64,000 nt of DNA from Bacillus sp. FJAT-27264 (GTDB lineage Bacteria; Bacillota; Bacilli; Paenibacillales; Paenibacillaceae). Made by a program: the position numbers and the translations under genes. The DNA lies in contig NZ_MAQW01000001.1 of the NCBI RefSeq assembly GCF_001682855.1, forward strand, positions 1,235,926 to 1,299,925, in the 5' to 3' direction. Under the pieces are notes generated by a model. That model was not told the DNA's origin. It ran no database searches and was given only the letters and a program-made list of their open reading frames with translations. Below, one piece after another: positions 8,562-16,765 of the stretch (position 1 is the stretch's first letter; the number at the start of each line of letters is the position of its first letter).

Positions 8562-9566
8562 TTACTCTTGAATCCCCGTGACGATCCCATCATTTACATA
8601 AACATATCTAAAACCACTATATACCCATTGTTCACTTGTACCATAATCCGTCGTTGTTTTATTTATTTCTTTGGGCTGCCCCCACCTTGATTTCTTTAGT
8701 TCATTCACTGACATACCAATTGTAGGATCAACTTTATTAAGCATTTCTTGGACCTGATAATACTCAACATCCGATTCATACCAATAGTCTCTTGGTTTTA
8801 AAGATAATTTCAAATCATCTACTTCTTTCAAAAAATCTCCTGTATATCCCCTTAAGTAAACTTCAATTATTTCAACTGCTCTTTCCTTGTCTCCTTTAAT
8901 AAAAGCTTGTTTTGCATTTATGTAGTTTCTAAGTGCAGATGCTTCTGAATTACCATACAGTTGCTTAGTGAGTTCGTTAGCTTGTTCGTATTTCTCATCC
9001 CTTATCAAGCTCTTAATTCCTTCTAATGTATTAGATATATATTTTCCGTAGAAATATGATTCATCGGGAATAGATAATTTTGCCCATACTTCTTTATAGC
9101 TATCGGCAGCGTCTACGTATCTCTTCTCAGTCTCAAGTTGAGTTGCTTGTGTTAAGATTTGTTTCGCTTCTACTATTTTTTCTTTCTCAGACAAAATCAA
9201 TTCGTTCGTAATTCCATCATAGATACTGAGGGCAGCATCTATATTTCCAGATACTAAATACTTTGTCTTAATCCACCCACGTGCTTGAGCTGTACGAAGT
9301 ACTGAATCTTTATCTATTTGTTCTAAAATTCTATAGTCCTTCACAGCACCATCCATGTCATTTTTTGCAACTTTACTCTTTATGACTGTTAGAATTTCTT
9401 GCGGTGTTCTATCTTCCTCCACAATTTTACTTTCAACATTACTTTTAGCATCTTCTTTCACAACATTTGAATTGTTGCTGCATCCAACTACTACGGCTAA
9501 ACTAATCAAAGAAAGTGAATATGCCATCCATTTAAAACCTCTGTAAAGCAACCAAAACTCCCCCAT
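8562..9566 (-). CDS. Lipoprotein with helical repeats and BamE/SmpA-like tail
   Basis: 334 aa predicted lipoprotein. The N-terminus ends in the lipobox LAVVVGC with Cys29, preceded by a hydrophobic helix and basic residues. The start at 9566 (MGEFWLL) follows AGGAAC; a longer frame reaches 9599. The body from residue 45 to 270 is helical and TPR-like (DMDGAVKDYRILEQIDKDS, RYVDAADSYKEVWAKL, GDKERAVEIIEVYL). The last 60 residues (TIGMSVNELKKSRWGQPKE, TSEQWVYSGFRYVYVNDG) carry the same lid-like module as the protein at 6695-7657. Anchored outside the membrane; role unknown. The gene is bracketed by tRNA-Leu fragments at 8494 and 9847, which suggests it came in by recombination at a tRNA gene. 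Confidence 0.75.
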   Translation of the reverse strand: MGEFWLLYRGFKWMAYSLSLISLAVVVGCSNNSNVVKEDAKSNVESKIVEEDRTPQEILTVIKSKVAKNDMDGAVKDYRILEQIDKDSVLRTAQARGWIKTKYLVSGNIDAALSIYDGITNELILSEKEKIVEAKQILTQATQLETEKRYVDAADSYKEVWAKLSIPDESYFYGKYISNTLEGIKSLIRDEKYEQANELTKQLYGNSEASALRNYINAKQAFIKGDKERAVEIIEVYLRGYTGDFLKEVDDLKLSLKPRDYWYESDVEYYQVQEMLNKVDPTIGMSVNELKKSRWGQPKEINKTTTDYGTSEQWVYSGFRYVYVNDGIVTGIQE

Positions 9567-9801
9567 TTTCTCGTTGTTCCTAATTTTGTAAATACACAAA
9601 CTATATTATAGTTAAAATACAAAGTTTATCAACCTTTAATTCTAATATATACCTTTGTTTCCAACTTTACCTCTACCTAGCTATTAATACTATGGAAAGG
9701 TCCCTGTCGCTCAAAACCAAGCAGAGCATTCGGTTCTTCAATTACACCAAGAAGGTGTTACAACGTATTTTGAGCAGCGTTAGCAGGCCCGCCTAAAAAC
9801 A

Positions 9802-9839
9802 AACAAGGGCCCCAACTCAAATGAGTTGAAACCCTTGTT
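9802..9839 (-). terminator. Terminator hairpin, diverged copy of the one at 12858
   Basis: AACAAGGG...CCAACTC / GAGTTG...CCCTTGTT stem with an A-rich run on its plus-strand left side, i.e. a T tract for minus-strand transcription. It belongs to a duplicated segment that also includes the tRNA-Leu 3' half next to it. Confidence 0.75.
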
Positions 9840-9846
9840 TGTCCTA

Positions 9847-9905
9847 TGCCGAGGACCGGGATCGAACCGGTACGGTACTCACCTACCACAAGATTTTAAG
9901 TTCTG
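9847..9905 (-). pseudogene. tRNA-Leu pseudogene (3' half, decayed anticodon stem)
   Basis: The T arm, variable arm and acceptor 3' strand match the tRNA-Leu at 12902 almost base for base. The anticodon stem has mismatches (CAGAA against TCTTG) and the 5' half is unrecognisable. Cannot fold as a tRNA. The downstream terminator is preserved. Confidence 0.75.
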
Positions 9906-10090
9906 AAGTAGTCTTCGTAGACCTTTTTGGAAGATCGAGCTGAAATCCTTTAACCATGCGAGTTACAGGGGGCTTTTTTTGTATTCCACACGCAAAATGA
10001 TTCTTACAAAGGCCCTTCAGCTTCTCTCGCTTAACGGCAAAAAACAAAAATCAACAAGTCGAATTAAAAAGATAAACTGCTTAGCTCCGA

Positions 10091-12328
10091 CTACCCTCCA
10101 CTATCCCCGGTATCCAAAGCCTCCTCTTCCACCGTAGATACTGAAATATCCTCGCCATCTGTACCCATCGGGGTAAGCTTCAGCTGTACAAGCCTTTTGC
10201 CGTGCTGGGTTGATTCTGTCTGCTCGGTGATATACCCTTCGCCTTCGACGGAAATCTTGACCTTCAGCAGATTGAGCACCTCCAGCGCATCACGCAGAGA
10301 CTGTCCCCGGAGGTCAGGAATAGATGCCTGGTCGCCCTGCTGACTTGACAGATAGATCTTTTGTCCCGAAGCAAGTAGGGTACCCGCCTCCGGATACTGA
10401 CTGACCACTTCGCTTCCGCCTCCGACCGTTTCAAAATCAAAGCCCTGATCCATCAGCAATTTTTTGGCCGCCTGCACCATTTTGCCGGTCAGATCGGGTG
10501 CGGAGCGCTGTGCGGAAGGTGCATTCTTGACGAATACGGAAACACTGCCTCCATTGGCCGTTGTAACTTTTGGTACACCCTTATATGACAATACCTCGGA
10601 TACGATCTCTTTAAACACCGGTCCCGCCGCAGCACCACCGCCAGCCGCATTAGCAGGCTCGTCAATGCCGACATAGACCACTATCTTCGGGTTATTAGCC
10701 GGTGCATATCCGAGAAAGGACGAGTGCACCTTGTTGCGGTCATACCCGCCCTTACCGTCAGGTTTAATCGCCGTACCGGTCTTGCCTGCTACCCTATAGC
10801 CTTCAATGTACGCATGACGCCCGGTTCCATGGGCCAGGTCTGCCACGACTTGCTCCAAATAACTGCTGGTTTCACTGGCGCTTTCCTCGGAAATAACCTG
10901 ACGTACCACCTGCGGCTGGGTTATTGTAATCTTGCCGGTATTGGGATCGGTGGTCTCCTTGACCACGTGCGGCACCATCAGTTTGCCGCCGCTCGCGATG
11001 ACCGAGATGGCGGTAAGCTGCTGAATCGGAGTAACAAGCACTTTGCCGTGCCCGAATGCGATCGTCGCGTTCTCCGAAGCATTGTTCGGTGTCGGATTGA
11101 CGATTCCTCCGACTTCGCCCGGCAGGTCAATACCAGTAAGATCGTTAAATCCGAAATCATCCACGTATTGCAGCAGCCTTTCCGGACCGAGCATTTCATA
11201 GCCAAGCTTGACGAAAGCCACGTTACTTGAACGCTTCACGCCTTCCAGGAAGGTGATTTCGCCATAACCACTTCTCTTCTGGTCATACAGCGGCTTGCCG
11301 TATCCCTTGATGCGGATAGAACCAGACATGAAGGTAGCTTCCGGATTGAACAACTTCTCCTCCACCGCTCCGGCAAGCGGTACAATCTTGAACGTAGAGC
11401 CTGGTTCAAATCTCGTTTTGATAGCATGGTTGAAGAATACCCCGGGATTAGAGGCATAATTCCAGAACTCATTTGGGTTAAAGGTCGGCATATTCGCCAT
11501 CCCCAATATTTCCATGGTGCTGGGATCCGCGGCAATTACCGTAATACTCTTGGGCTTGTGTTCTTTATAAGCCTTCTGCATTGCCTGTTCGATATAATAC
11601 TGGATTGTGCTATCAATCGTCAGCTTAAAATTACTTCCATTGACCACCGGCTGGTAAGTATCCTCCGAGTCAGGCAGCTTGATGCCTTTGCCGTCGCTCT
11701 GGTAGAATAGCTTGCCATCCTCACCCTTAAGCTGCTTGTCAAAATACTTTTCAAACCCCATCACCGCATTGCCGTCGCGGTCTGTATAACCCAAAATATG
11801 TGCGGCCAGTGTTTGTTGCGGATAATAGCGCTTCTGCTCCCTAATCAGGCCCACGCCAGTCTCCGGAGTTTCATGTTCATCCTTCAGCTTCTCAATAAAC
11901 TCGTCGACCTTGTCACGTAGCTCCCGATCTATCCTCCAGCCTTCATTACGGATCTCCCGGTTCTTCAGATACTTTCCGTTCTCGTCTTTGGCTTCCACGA
12001 GCGCCTTAAGCTCATCCTCAGGCTTGCCGAGCAGTTCATGCAGACCGGTGATCACTTCTTTCCCGATGCCGAGCACGGAAATCGCATCCGGATTGACCAC
12101 TACCGTGTAGGCCGGCACATCGCTGGCCAGCACCTTGCCGTTGCGGTCCTCGATCGTGCCACGCACCGCTTTAATCACCGAGGTATGGGCCCATTGCCCT
12201 GCGGCCTTGGCTTGCCAGAAATCCCGGTCCAGCACCTGAATCCAGAATACTCTGCCGAGCAATACAAGAAAAAAAAGGGTGATACACCCTCCTATAAACA
12301 ACGTGCGAAGTTTTATTCTCTTCACCAT
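10091..12328 (-). CDS. Class B penicillin-binding protein with two PASTA domains (SpoVD/PBP2-like)
   Basis: 745 aa peptidoglycan D,D-transpeptidase. One N-terminal membrane helix (TLFIGGCITLFFLVLLGRVF) is followed by the dimerisation domain, then the transpeptidase domain with STFK (Ser311 nucleophile, Lys314), SSN at 367-369 and KTGTA from Lys516. The C-terminal end has two PASTA modules (APDLTGKMVQAAKKLL and SIPDLRGQSLRDALEVL). Domain content fits SpoVD or PbpB, which are usually in the mra/mur cluster; here the gene stands alone between two tRNA-Leu segments, so it is probably an extra paralogue. The start ATG 12328 follows GGGGTTT; the frame is open 84 bp further upstream. Acts at the outer face of the membrane in septal or spore-cortex wall synthesis. 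Confidence 0.9.
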   Translation of the reverse strand: MVKRIKLRTLFIGGCITLFFLVLLGRVFWIQVLDRDFWQAKAAGQWAHTSVIKAVRGTIEDRNGKVLASDVPAYTVVVNPDAISVLGIGKEVITGLHELLGKPEDELKALVEAKDENGKYLKNREIRNEGWRIDRELRDKVDEFIEKLKDEHETPETGVGLIREQKRYYPQQTLAAHILGYTDRDGNAVMGFEKYFDKQLKGEDGKLFYQSDGKGIKLPDSEDTYQPVVNGSNFKLTIDSTIQYYIEQAMQKAYKEHKPKSITVIAADPSTMEILGMANMPTFNPNEFWNYASNPGVFFNHAIKTRFEPGSTFKIVPLAGAVEEKLFNPEATFMSGSIRIKGYGKPLYDQKRSGYGEITFLEGVKRSSNVAFVKLGYEMLGPERLLQYVDDFGFNDLTGIDLPGEVGGIVNPTPNNASENATIAFGHGKVLVTPIQQLTAISVIASGGKLMVPHVVKETTDPNTGKITITQPQVVRQVISEESASETSSYLEQVVADLAHGTGRHAYIEGYRVAGKTGTAIKPDGKGGYDRNKVHSSFLGYAPANNPKIVVYVGIDEPANAAGGGAAAGPVFKEIVSEVLSYKGVPKVTTANGGSVSVFVKNAPSAQRSAPDLTGKMVQAAKKLLMDQGFDFETVGGGSEVVSQYPEAGTLLASGQKIYLSSQQGDQASIPDLRGQSLRDALEVLNLLKVKISVEGEGYITEQTESTQHGKRLVQLKLTPMGTDGEDISVSTVEEEALDTGDSGG

Positions 12329-12857
12329 AAGCAAACCCCACAAACATATATATTGCGATTTCCGGGAAATCGCTCCATTCCGCTCATAGATATGGACGTA
12401 ACGCCAAAGCAAGAAAAGCGGCTGAGTGAGTTGTTCCTTCCAGAATCAGATAGTAGGCGATTGACAAGATTTTTTTGTAGGTGTCAGAGAAACAAGTCTT
12501 GAGATCCGTTTCAATGCCGGTGGACTGTCCGATTTGATTCTAACAGGCGCACTCTGCAATTAGTTTGATAAATGATCTTTATAATGAACACCAGCCTTGT
12601 TACACATTGTACAATGCACAACAAGGTAAACTCAACCATTTTTGAGAATATATTGTCACTATACTATTTGGGAACTTAGGCTATATGTAATAGACAATTG
12701 AAGCATTGGTGTGAAGTCTCCATTTCTCTGTACGCGAGCCAAAACCACTCATCATGAAGTCGGCACAAGCATCATTCCGAGCGTACCGAAAACCTCGAAT
12801 CTACACGAAAAAGGAAGCGCCGTTAGCAAAATGTTAGCAAACCATCTTAAAAAACAA
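12329..12857. other. Intergenic region upstream of the PASTA penicillin-binding protein
   Basis: About 530 bp without a supported gene. It holds the unresolved promoter region of the penicillin-binding protein gene. At its right end a GTTAGCA...GTTAGCAAACC segment resembles the sequence before the 9802 terminator, so the duplication around the tRNA-Leu genes may begin here. No other structure was seen. Confidence 0.4.
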
Positions 12858-12893
12858 ACAAGGGTTCCAGCTCTAATGAGCTGAAACCCTTGT
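12858..12893 (-). terminator. Terminator of tRNA-Leu
   Basis: Strong stem ACAAGGGTTcCAGCTC / GAGCTGaAACCCTTGT with TAAT loop, followed on the minus strand by a run of T (plus-strand A run at 12850-12854). Lies 9 bp after the tRNA. Confidence 0.85.
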
Positions 12894-12901
12894 TCTTCTA
12901 G

Positions 12902-12987
12902 TGCCGAGGACCGGGATCGAACCGGTACGGTAGTCACCTACCGCAGGATTTTAAGTCCTGTGCGTCTGCCAATTCCGCCACCCCGGC
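12902..12987 (-). tRNA. tRNA-Leu (TAA)
   Basis: 86-nt class II tRNA. Acceptor GCCGGGG pairs with CCTCGGC plus discriminator A; anticodon arm CAGGA-CTTAAAA-TCCTG gives anticodon TAA; long variable arm CGGTAGG...CTACCG; T arm ACCGGTTCGATCCCGGT. CCA is not encoded. A terminator follows directly. Confidence 0.95.
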
Positions 12988-13219
12988 ATGAATATATTAC
13001 TAAATTGCTGACTTGCAGATAGCAATTCGTATTATTGGCGACAAGATAGATAATATCATGTTTTGGACAATCATGCAACCCCTAAAAACATGTAAGTTTC
13101 CTCAATCCTCTCGCCCTGCATCTCCATAAATAGACTAATTCCTGAAGGCACGCACCTTTCCCTAGGCAAATGCATACGATAATTCTGAAATGATATTAGT
13201 AACCGGAGGTCATATACCC

Positions 13220-13534
13220 ATGAGTCTTCAACCATCAGGATATCATCATCCGCAACAACAAGTGTTATACAGAGCGGACAATAATACGATTCATAATTTA
13301 AGAACGGTTCGAGACAAACTCCACAATATATGCCGGGTCCATGGCAATCAATCCGTTAGAATTGAAACCTTGGATGGCCAGGTGTACGTGGGGAGAATTG
13401 TCGGCTGCAACGGCGGATTGATGTATTTAAAGATTAGCAGTCAGGGAGGACAACGGAGTCCATATTCCAATGATGAAATGATCTTAACCCTTGTGCTTTA
13501 TGAACTGCTGGTCATCACATTATTGTATACCTAG
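13220..13534 (+). CDS. Conserved small protein of unknown function
   Basis: 104 aa soluble protein. The start at 13220 is set by a GGAGGT site; an in-frame ATG at 13190 has none. The N-terminus is rich in Gln, His and Pro (SLQPSGYHHPQQQ). The middle (VRIETLDGQVYVGRIVGCNGGLMYLKI) looks like a small beta-barrel, with the D-G-x-x-Y-x-G-x-I pattern seen in Sm-like or YolD-like barrels. A perfect palindromic terminator follows the stop. I do not recognise the family; a spore-related role would fit the YjcZ gene next door but is only a guess. Confidence 0.65.
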   Translation: MSLQPSGYHHPQQQVLYRADNNTIHNLRTVRDKLHNICRVHGNQSVRIETLDGQVYVGRIVGCNGGLMYLKISSQGGQRSPYSNDEMILTLVLYELLVITLLYT

Positions 13535-13540
13535 TGACAA

Positions 13541-13566
13541 CAGGAGCCTGCGTACGCAGGCTCCTG
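13541..13566. terminator. Bidirectional terminator
   Basis: 26-bp perfect palindrome built on CAGGAGCCTGCG and its complement, followed by TTT on the plus strand. It separates the convergent genes ending at 13534 and 13585. Confidence 0.85.
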
Positions 13567-13584
13567 TTTGATGACCCATTTTCA

Positions 13585-13677
13585 TTAGAACGTTCTTAAT
13601 ACAATCACCAAGAGAATGTAAAGTACCAAAATTACGGTAGTGGAGGTGAATCCACCGAGTCCTGCACAACTGCTCAT
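13585..13677 (-). CDS. YjcZ-family sporulation micro-protein
   Basis: 30 aa peptide MSSCAGLGGFTSTT followed by a single hydrophobic helix VILVLYILLVIV and RTF. It starts at 13677 behind a near-perfect AGGAGGGATAAGG site. Glycine-rich head plus I/L/V-rich helix of about 14 residues is the signature of the YjcZ / sporulation-related tiny membrane proteins made in Bacillales spores. A related copy lies at 20193-20345. The terminator at 13541 follows. Confidence 0.8.
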   Translation of the reverse strand: MSSCAGLGGFTSTTVILVLYILLVIVLRTF

Positions 13678-13785
13678 CCTTATCCCTCCTCAGTTGTTCT
13701 ACACCCATTATATTCTCCACTCCTATCTCTGCGTGTACTGATACCCATAGCATCGTTTGAGATTTTTTAACCCAGACGGCGAAAA

Positions 13786-13814
13786 AACGCCCCTGTCTCA
13801 TGGACAGAAGCGTT
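13786..13814 (-). terminator. Terminator of the WGxxGxxG protein gene
   Basis: AACGC-CCCTGTC / GGACAG-AAGCGTT stem-loop; on the minus strand it is followed by TTTTTT (plus-strand A run at 13782-13787). Confidence 0.75.
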
Positions 13815-13871
13815 AATGAAATCAGCTTTATTTTCACACGTTTGGAATCGCTGGGCTTTTACGCTTCTTAC

Positions 13872-14267
13872 TTAGCTGCGCTCACCAGTACGGTTTCTCA
13901 TGCCAGCCAGACCGAGCAGGCCAATGAGTCCCAACCAGCCCCAGTTCGACCCGGTTCCGGTACTGGTGGTGCTGGTAGCCCGATAGGTGCCGTTCTGGTT
14001 TGTCGTGGACAATGGGGCTACTCTGTGATTATCTTCAGTCCGAACGTTGTTGTCCAGAATGTTGCTGTTGCTTCTGTTCGTCCCTGTCGTGCCATTGATC
14101 ATGCTGCCGTTAGGATGCATTCGGTTCGCGTCATTTCTAATGGTGCCTGTATTACGCGTGGTATCCCCCACCCCGTCGACTCCAGCAGCCTCGGCTGTAT
14201 AGCCAGCGCCAAGCAGCGTCATAGACAGTGCAGCTGTACAAATAAGGCTTGTTATCAGCTTATTCAA
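13872..14267 (-). CDS. Secreted Asn/Thr-rich protein with WGxxGxxG C-terminal tail
   Basis: 131 aa. A signal peptide (MNKLITSLICTAALSMTLLGAGYTAEA) is followed by a low-complexity Asn/Thr/Gly region without recognisable fold. It ends in NWGWLGLIGLLGLAGMRNR plus a short basic end. The final W-G-x-x-G-x-x-G helix plus Arg cluster is the arrangement of WGxxGxxG-CTERM proteins, which look like substrates of a membrane sorting or anchoring system. TTG start with an AAGGGGGC site; a terminator follows. No sorting enzyme is recognisable next to it. The role of the disordered domain is unknown. Confidence 0.75.
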   Translation of the reverse strand: MNKLITSLICTAALSMTLLGAGYTAEAAGVDGVGDTTRNTGTIRNDANRMHPNGSMINGTTGTNRSNSNILDNNVRTEDNHRVAPLSTTNQNGTYRATSTTSTGTGSNWGWLGLIGLLGLAGMRNRTGERS

Positions 14268-14342
14268 GATATGTTGCCCCCTTGTAATTTGGTTGCTGAT
14301 AATTTCCCCTTATCCCTTATTTTCTATGCAACCCCAAACTGC

Positions 14343-15026
14343 TTATCCACTAATAATATTCACGGTCTTGCTTGCGGCGTCATACGTAACCTTCGCACCC
14401 AACGCTTCCGCCAGCGCACGCACGGGCACATAGGTGATGCCGGTATCCAAAACACCGTCCGTGAGCTTGTTACCATTTAGGACGATGCTCACCTTTACGT
14501 CTTTGTTCACGTTGTCACCTCCATTGATCACGTTAAGTGCAGCCTTGACCTGCTCTGCCGACGGGCGGAGGCCTGCCCACAATTGATCAATTGAAAGGCC
14601 GTAAGCAATCTGCAGATGGGAATAATCTTTGAAGGAAGTCCAGTCTCCACCCCATTCAAAGCCCAGCTTTTTCGCCTCCTGCACCACTTCCTGCCAGTCC
14701 GCTATTTTATTACCGTTTCCGTCACGCTTCATATCCCATGAGATGCCCTTGCCATCCGGCAGCAGCAATGCAAAGTCAACCGCCAATCCATAATTATGAT
14801 AACTGAATCCCCCGCGCGCATTGGTCACGACATTCCCTGGCTTACTTCTGCCCTGTGCATAAAGAGCATTCTGCTCAGCGAGGGTCCGTAGGCCCTGGTT
14901 AATGATAATCGGCACGCCCTTAGCGAAGCTGCGCTCGAGCAGCGCATTCGTCCCTGCCAGTACGGCCGGGTTCAGCCCGGTCAGAGAAGCGGCCGATTTG
15001 CTTTTCACCACGTCCAAAGTCAGCAT
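14343..15026 (-). CDS. M15-type L-Ala-D-Glu peptidase (CwlK-like) with stalk domain
   Basis: 227 aa peptidoglycan peptidase of the M15 (VanY/CwlK) family, which cuts the L-Ala-D-Glu bond of the stem peptide. Seen: QGLRTLAEQNALYAQGR, then zinc ligands His and Asp in SYHNYGLAVDFA and a third His in YSHLQ. Residues about 175-227 (VSIVLNGNKLTDGVLDTGI, TYVPVRALAEALGA) form a C-terminal copper-amine-oxidase-N-like stalk/wall domain. There is no signal peptide, as in phage endolysins, so it may be released by lysis of the mother cell or a holin. Start ATG 15026 with GGGGGTGA. The first residues also resemble phage lysins. Confidence 0.88.
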   Translation of the reverse strand: MLTLDVVKSKSAASLTGLNPAVLAGTNALLERSFAKGVPIIINQGLRTLAEQNALYAQGRSKPGNVVTNARGGFSYHNYGLAVDFALLLPDGKGISWDMKRDGNGNKIADWQEVVQEAKKLGFEWGGDWTSFKDYSHLQIAYGLSIDQLWAGLRPSAEQVKAALNVINGGDNVNKDVKVSIVLNGNKLTDGVLDTGITYVPVRALAEALGAKVTYDAASKTVNIISG

Positions 15027-15142
15027 ATATTCACCCCCTGGTATAGTAGATGTCCGAATTTTCGGTTCTGCTTGTACAGATACCCCTATGCCTGGACTGT
15101 TTGCAGTTCACTGCTTCCACATGCCTCTTTCCCACGAAAAAA

Positions 15143-15168
15143 AAGCCCTCGGACAGCCACCGGGGCTT
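15143..15168 (-). terminator. Terminator hairpin
   Basis: AAGCCCtCGG - ACAGCCA - CCGgGGCTT with an eight-base A run on its plus-strand left side, so it ends transcription on the minus strand (from the YolD gene) just upstream of the peptidase gene. Confidence 0.7.
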
Positions 15169-15308
15169 GTTCTAAGAAATCCGCGATCTCACTTAGTGGC
15201 GTCTAGAAATCCATATCACACCTTTTCCTCGCCTCACCATCTGGATGTTTCCTATCCATAAGGACAACCTATACAGGCATCTTATACAACAGTGAAAGGA
15301 GATTCTTC

Positions 15309-15467
15309 ATGGACATCCATACCGACAGCTACAAAATCGCCGCATTAAGCGAACGGGATGAAGCGGTTGAGATTATCCGGGGCGCGGAAGCTGCCCTTGC
15401 CGAACTGACAGGCAACCCTACCGTAACCTTAATCGCTTATGAAAAAAGTACGGGGGTACACACCTAG
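15309..15467 (+). CDS. Small acidic protein, unknown (52 aa)
   Basis: ATG at 15309 behind AAAGGAGATTCTTC. The product is 52 aa, with a mostly helical acidic middle (ALSERDEAVEIIRGAEAALA) and a VTLIAYEK strand near its end. Codon use and the strong ribosome site support translation. Stop at 15465-15467, with only 11 bp to the convergent YolD gene. No family recognised; small proteins of this type are common in Paenibacillus. Confidence 0.6.
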   Translation: MDIHTDSYKIAALSERDEAVEIIRGAEAALAELTGNPTVTLIAYEKSTGVHT

Positions 15468-15478
15468 GCAGTAGCTTG

Positions 15479-15814
15479 TTAAACGATATAGGCCTCCACA
15501 ATCTGGTCTACATGAATCCACTTCCATTCCTCCGCCCACTGCAGCTTAATCTCCCGCGAGTGGGCGTGAATGGAGGTCACACAGCCGCTCACCGCCTCAT
15601 TCTCGAACGGATCGAACAGAATCACCGTAACGCGCACATGACTTCGCAGTGACAGCGCCAGGGTGCTCTCAATCTCCTCCTGCTTCTGTTCATCCAGTAC
15701 CGGCTGGATGCGGCGCAGCGTCTCCCGTTCATCGCTGATAATCCGGCTCTTGTGCTCCGGCAACATCATCCGACTGCTCTCCCATAATCCGTTCCCTTCC
15801 AGCTTCTTACCCAT
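15479..15814 (-). CDS. YolD-like protein (copy A)
   Basis: 111 aa protein of the YolD family. Members are found next to the Y-family polymerase UvrX in SOS-induced operons and are thought to be a polymerase accessory factor. Seen: HKSRIISDERETLRRI in the N-terminal half, and the barrel-like C-terminal half VTVILFDPFENEAVSGCV, IKLQWAEEWKWIHVDQIVEAYIV, which matches the pattern of the second copy at 19503-19838. Start ATG 15814 with GAAGGGGG. No polymerase gene adjoins. A strong promoter with a LexA-type box lies about 40-85 bp upstream, so DNA-damage control is very likely. Confidence 0.8.
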   Translation of the reverse strand: MGKKLEGNGLWESSRMMLPEHKSRIISDERETLRRIQPVLDEQKQEEIESTLALSLRSHVRVTVILFDPFENEAVSGCVTSIHAHSREIKLQWAEEWKWIHVDQIVEAYIV

Positions 15815-15855
15815 TGCATGGCCCCCTTCTGTTCAATTAATAACCCTACATAAAG

Positions 15856-15900
15856 CGAACGTATGTTTGTATTATATCCATAGGCAGGCCCTTTAATCAA
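15856..15900 (-). promoter_or_regulatory. Sigma-A promoter with LexA (SOS) box for YolD copy A
   Basis: Minus strand: TTGATT (15895-15900), 18 bp, TATAAT (15871-15876). Directly downstream, at 15856-15869, CGAACGTATGTTTG matches 13 of 14 positions of the Bacillus LexA box CGAACRNRYGTTYC. The box covers the transcription start region. Confidence 0.8.
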
Positions 15901-15930
15901 TATGGAAAAAATGACAGTCTGCACGCAAAA

Positions 15931-15962
15931 AAGCGCCCACAGCTGTGCTGTGCAGCGCCTTT
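15931..15962 (-). terminator. Terminator of the lipoprotein gene at 15992
   Basis: AAGCGCccACAGC - TGT - GCTGTgcaGCGCcTT stem with an A run to its left on the plus strand, giving a T tract on the minus strand. Confidence 0.75.
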
Positions 15963-15991
15963 TATCATCCCCCACATAGGGGCAGGGTATC

Positions 15992-16588
15992 TTATGGTTT
16001 AACAGTTTCCGAATCTGTTCCGGTTACCGCCTTGGAATCAGTGGCTGCCTTTGGGTCCGCATCCTTGTCCGGTTCCAAAAGTCCAGTAGCCACTCTGGCT
16101 TCATTGAGCTTAGAGATACCGTACAGCATCGCAAGATCTGCATTCTGATTAAGCTCGTTGAACTCGTCGGCGGATACATCGGCAGAATCGGCACCTTTGG
16201 ATGCTTTTTCCTTTAAGGAATAGGCACTTTGAAAAGCAACCTGGGCCTCATTCAGCAGCTTCTTGACTTTCTCCGGCAGGCGGTCGGAAATTTCAACTTT
16301 TTTCGCCTGCGATGAAATATCAGTGGCCGTATCCTTGAACTGGGCGATGGCTTTCTCCATCTCCTTGGATGTAGCTGTCCCAGCCGAGTAAGCGGCAATC
16401 GTCTCGTTGAATTGCTCTCGGGACGATTTCCCTAATTGTTCGATTTTGGACATTTCATTGTAGTAATTTTGAACAGATTCCTGCACTTCTTCCTCCGACA
16501 GCGCCGCGGTTGAAGCCGAATCATTATAGCTGCAGGCTGAGAGCATTAGAACCAGCCCAATCAACCCTATTAACCAAGCTCGTTTCAT
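15992..16588 (-). CDS. Lipoprotein, helical, unknown function
   Basis: 198 aa lipoprotein. Signal MKRAWLIGLIGLVLMLSAC with lipobox LSAC (Cys19). The mature part is nearly all helix with charged heptad-like stretches (SSREQFNETIAAYSAG, AIAQFKDTATDISSQAKKVE) and an Asp/Ala/Lys/Thr-rich disordered tail. It is anchored on the outer face of the membrane. The family looks like the small helical lipoproteins of Bacillales with no known role. It has its own terminator and is divergent from the zinc-ribbon gene at 16766. Confidence 0.75.
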   Translation of the reverse strand: MKRAWLIGLIGLVLMLSACSYNDSASTAALSEEEVQESVQNYYNEMSKIEQLGKSSREQFNETIAAYSAGTATSKEMEKAIAQFKDTATDISSQAKKVEISDRLPEKVKKLLNEAQVAFQSAYSLKEKASKGADSADVSADEFNELNQNADLAMLYGISKLNEARVATGLLEPDKDADPKAATDSKAVTGTDSETVKP

Positions 16589-16765
16589 CGTTTACATTCC
16601 CCCCACATAACAGAATAATGTCGCTTATTGTAAAGTGCAAATGAAATTAATGTAAATCGGGGGGAATTCAAAAAAAACGTCACCGCTATGTGTGCAACCA
16701 ATGACCGGATAAGGCAGTATAATAATAAATAAAACAAATGTTTATTGGGAGAGGAGGCTCATTCG

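Noticed and set aside
9847-9905. Second functional tRNA-Leu
   Set aside because: Anticodon stem has mismatches and the 5' half is missing, so it cannot fold.
10464-11710. Plus-strand frames opposite the penicillin-binding protein
   Set aside because: Antisense shadows; the PBP motifs on the minus strand are unambiguous.
12752-12937. 61-codon frame over the tRNA-Leu terminator
   Set aside because: Overlaps the tRNA 3' half and its terminator.
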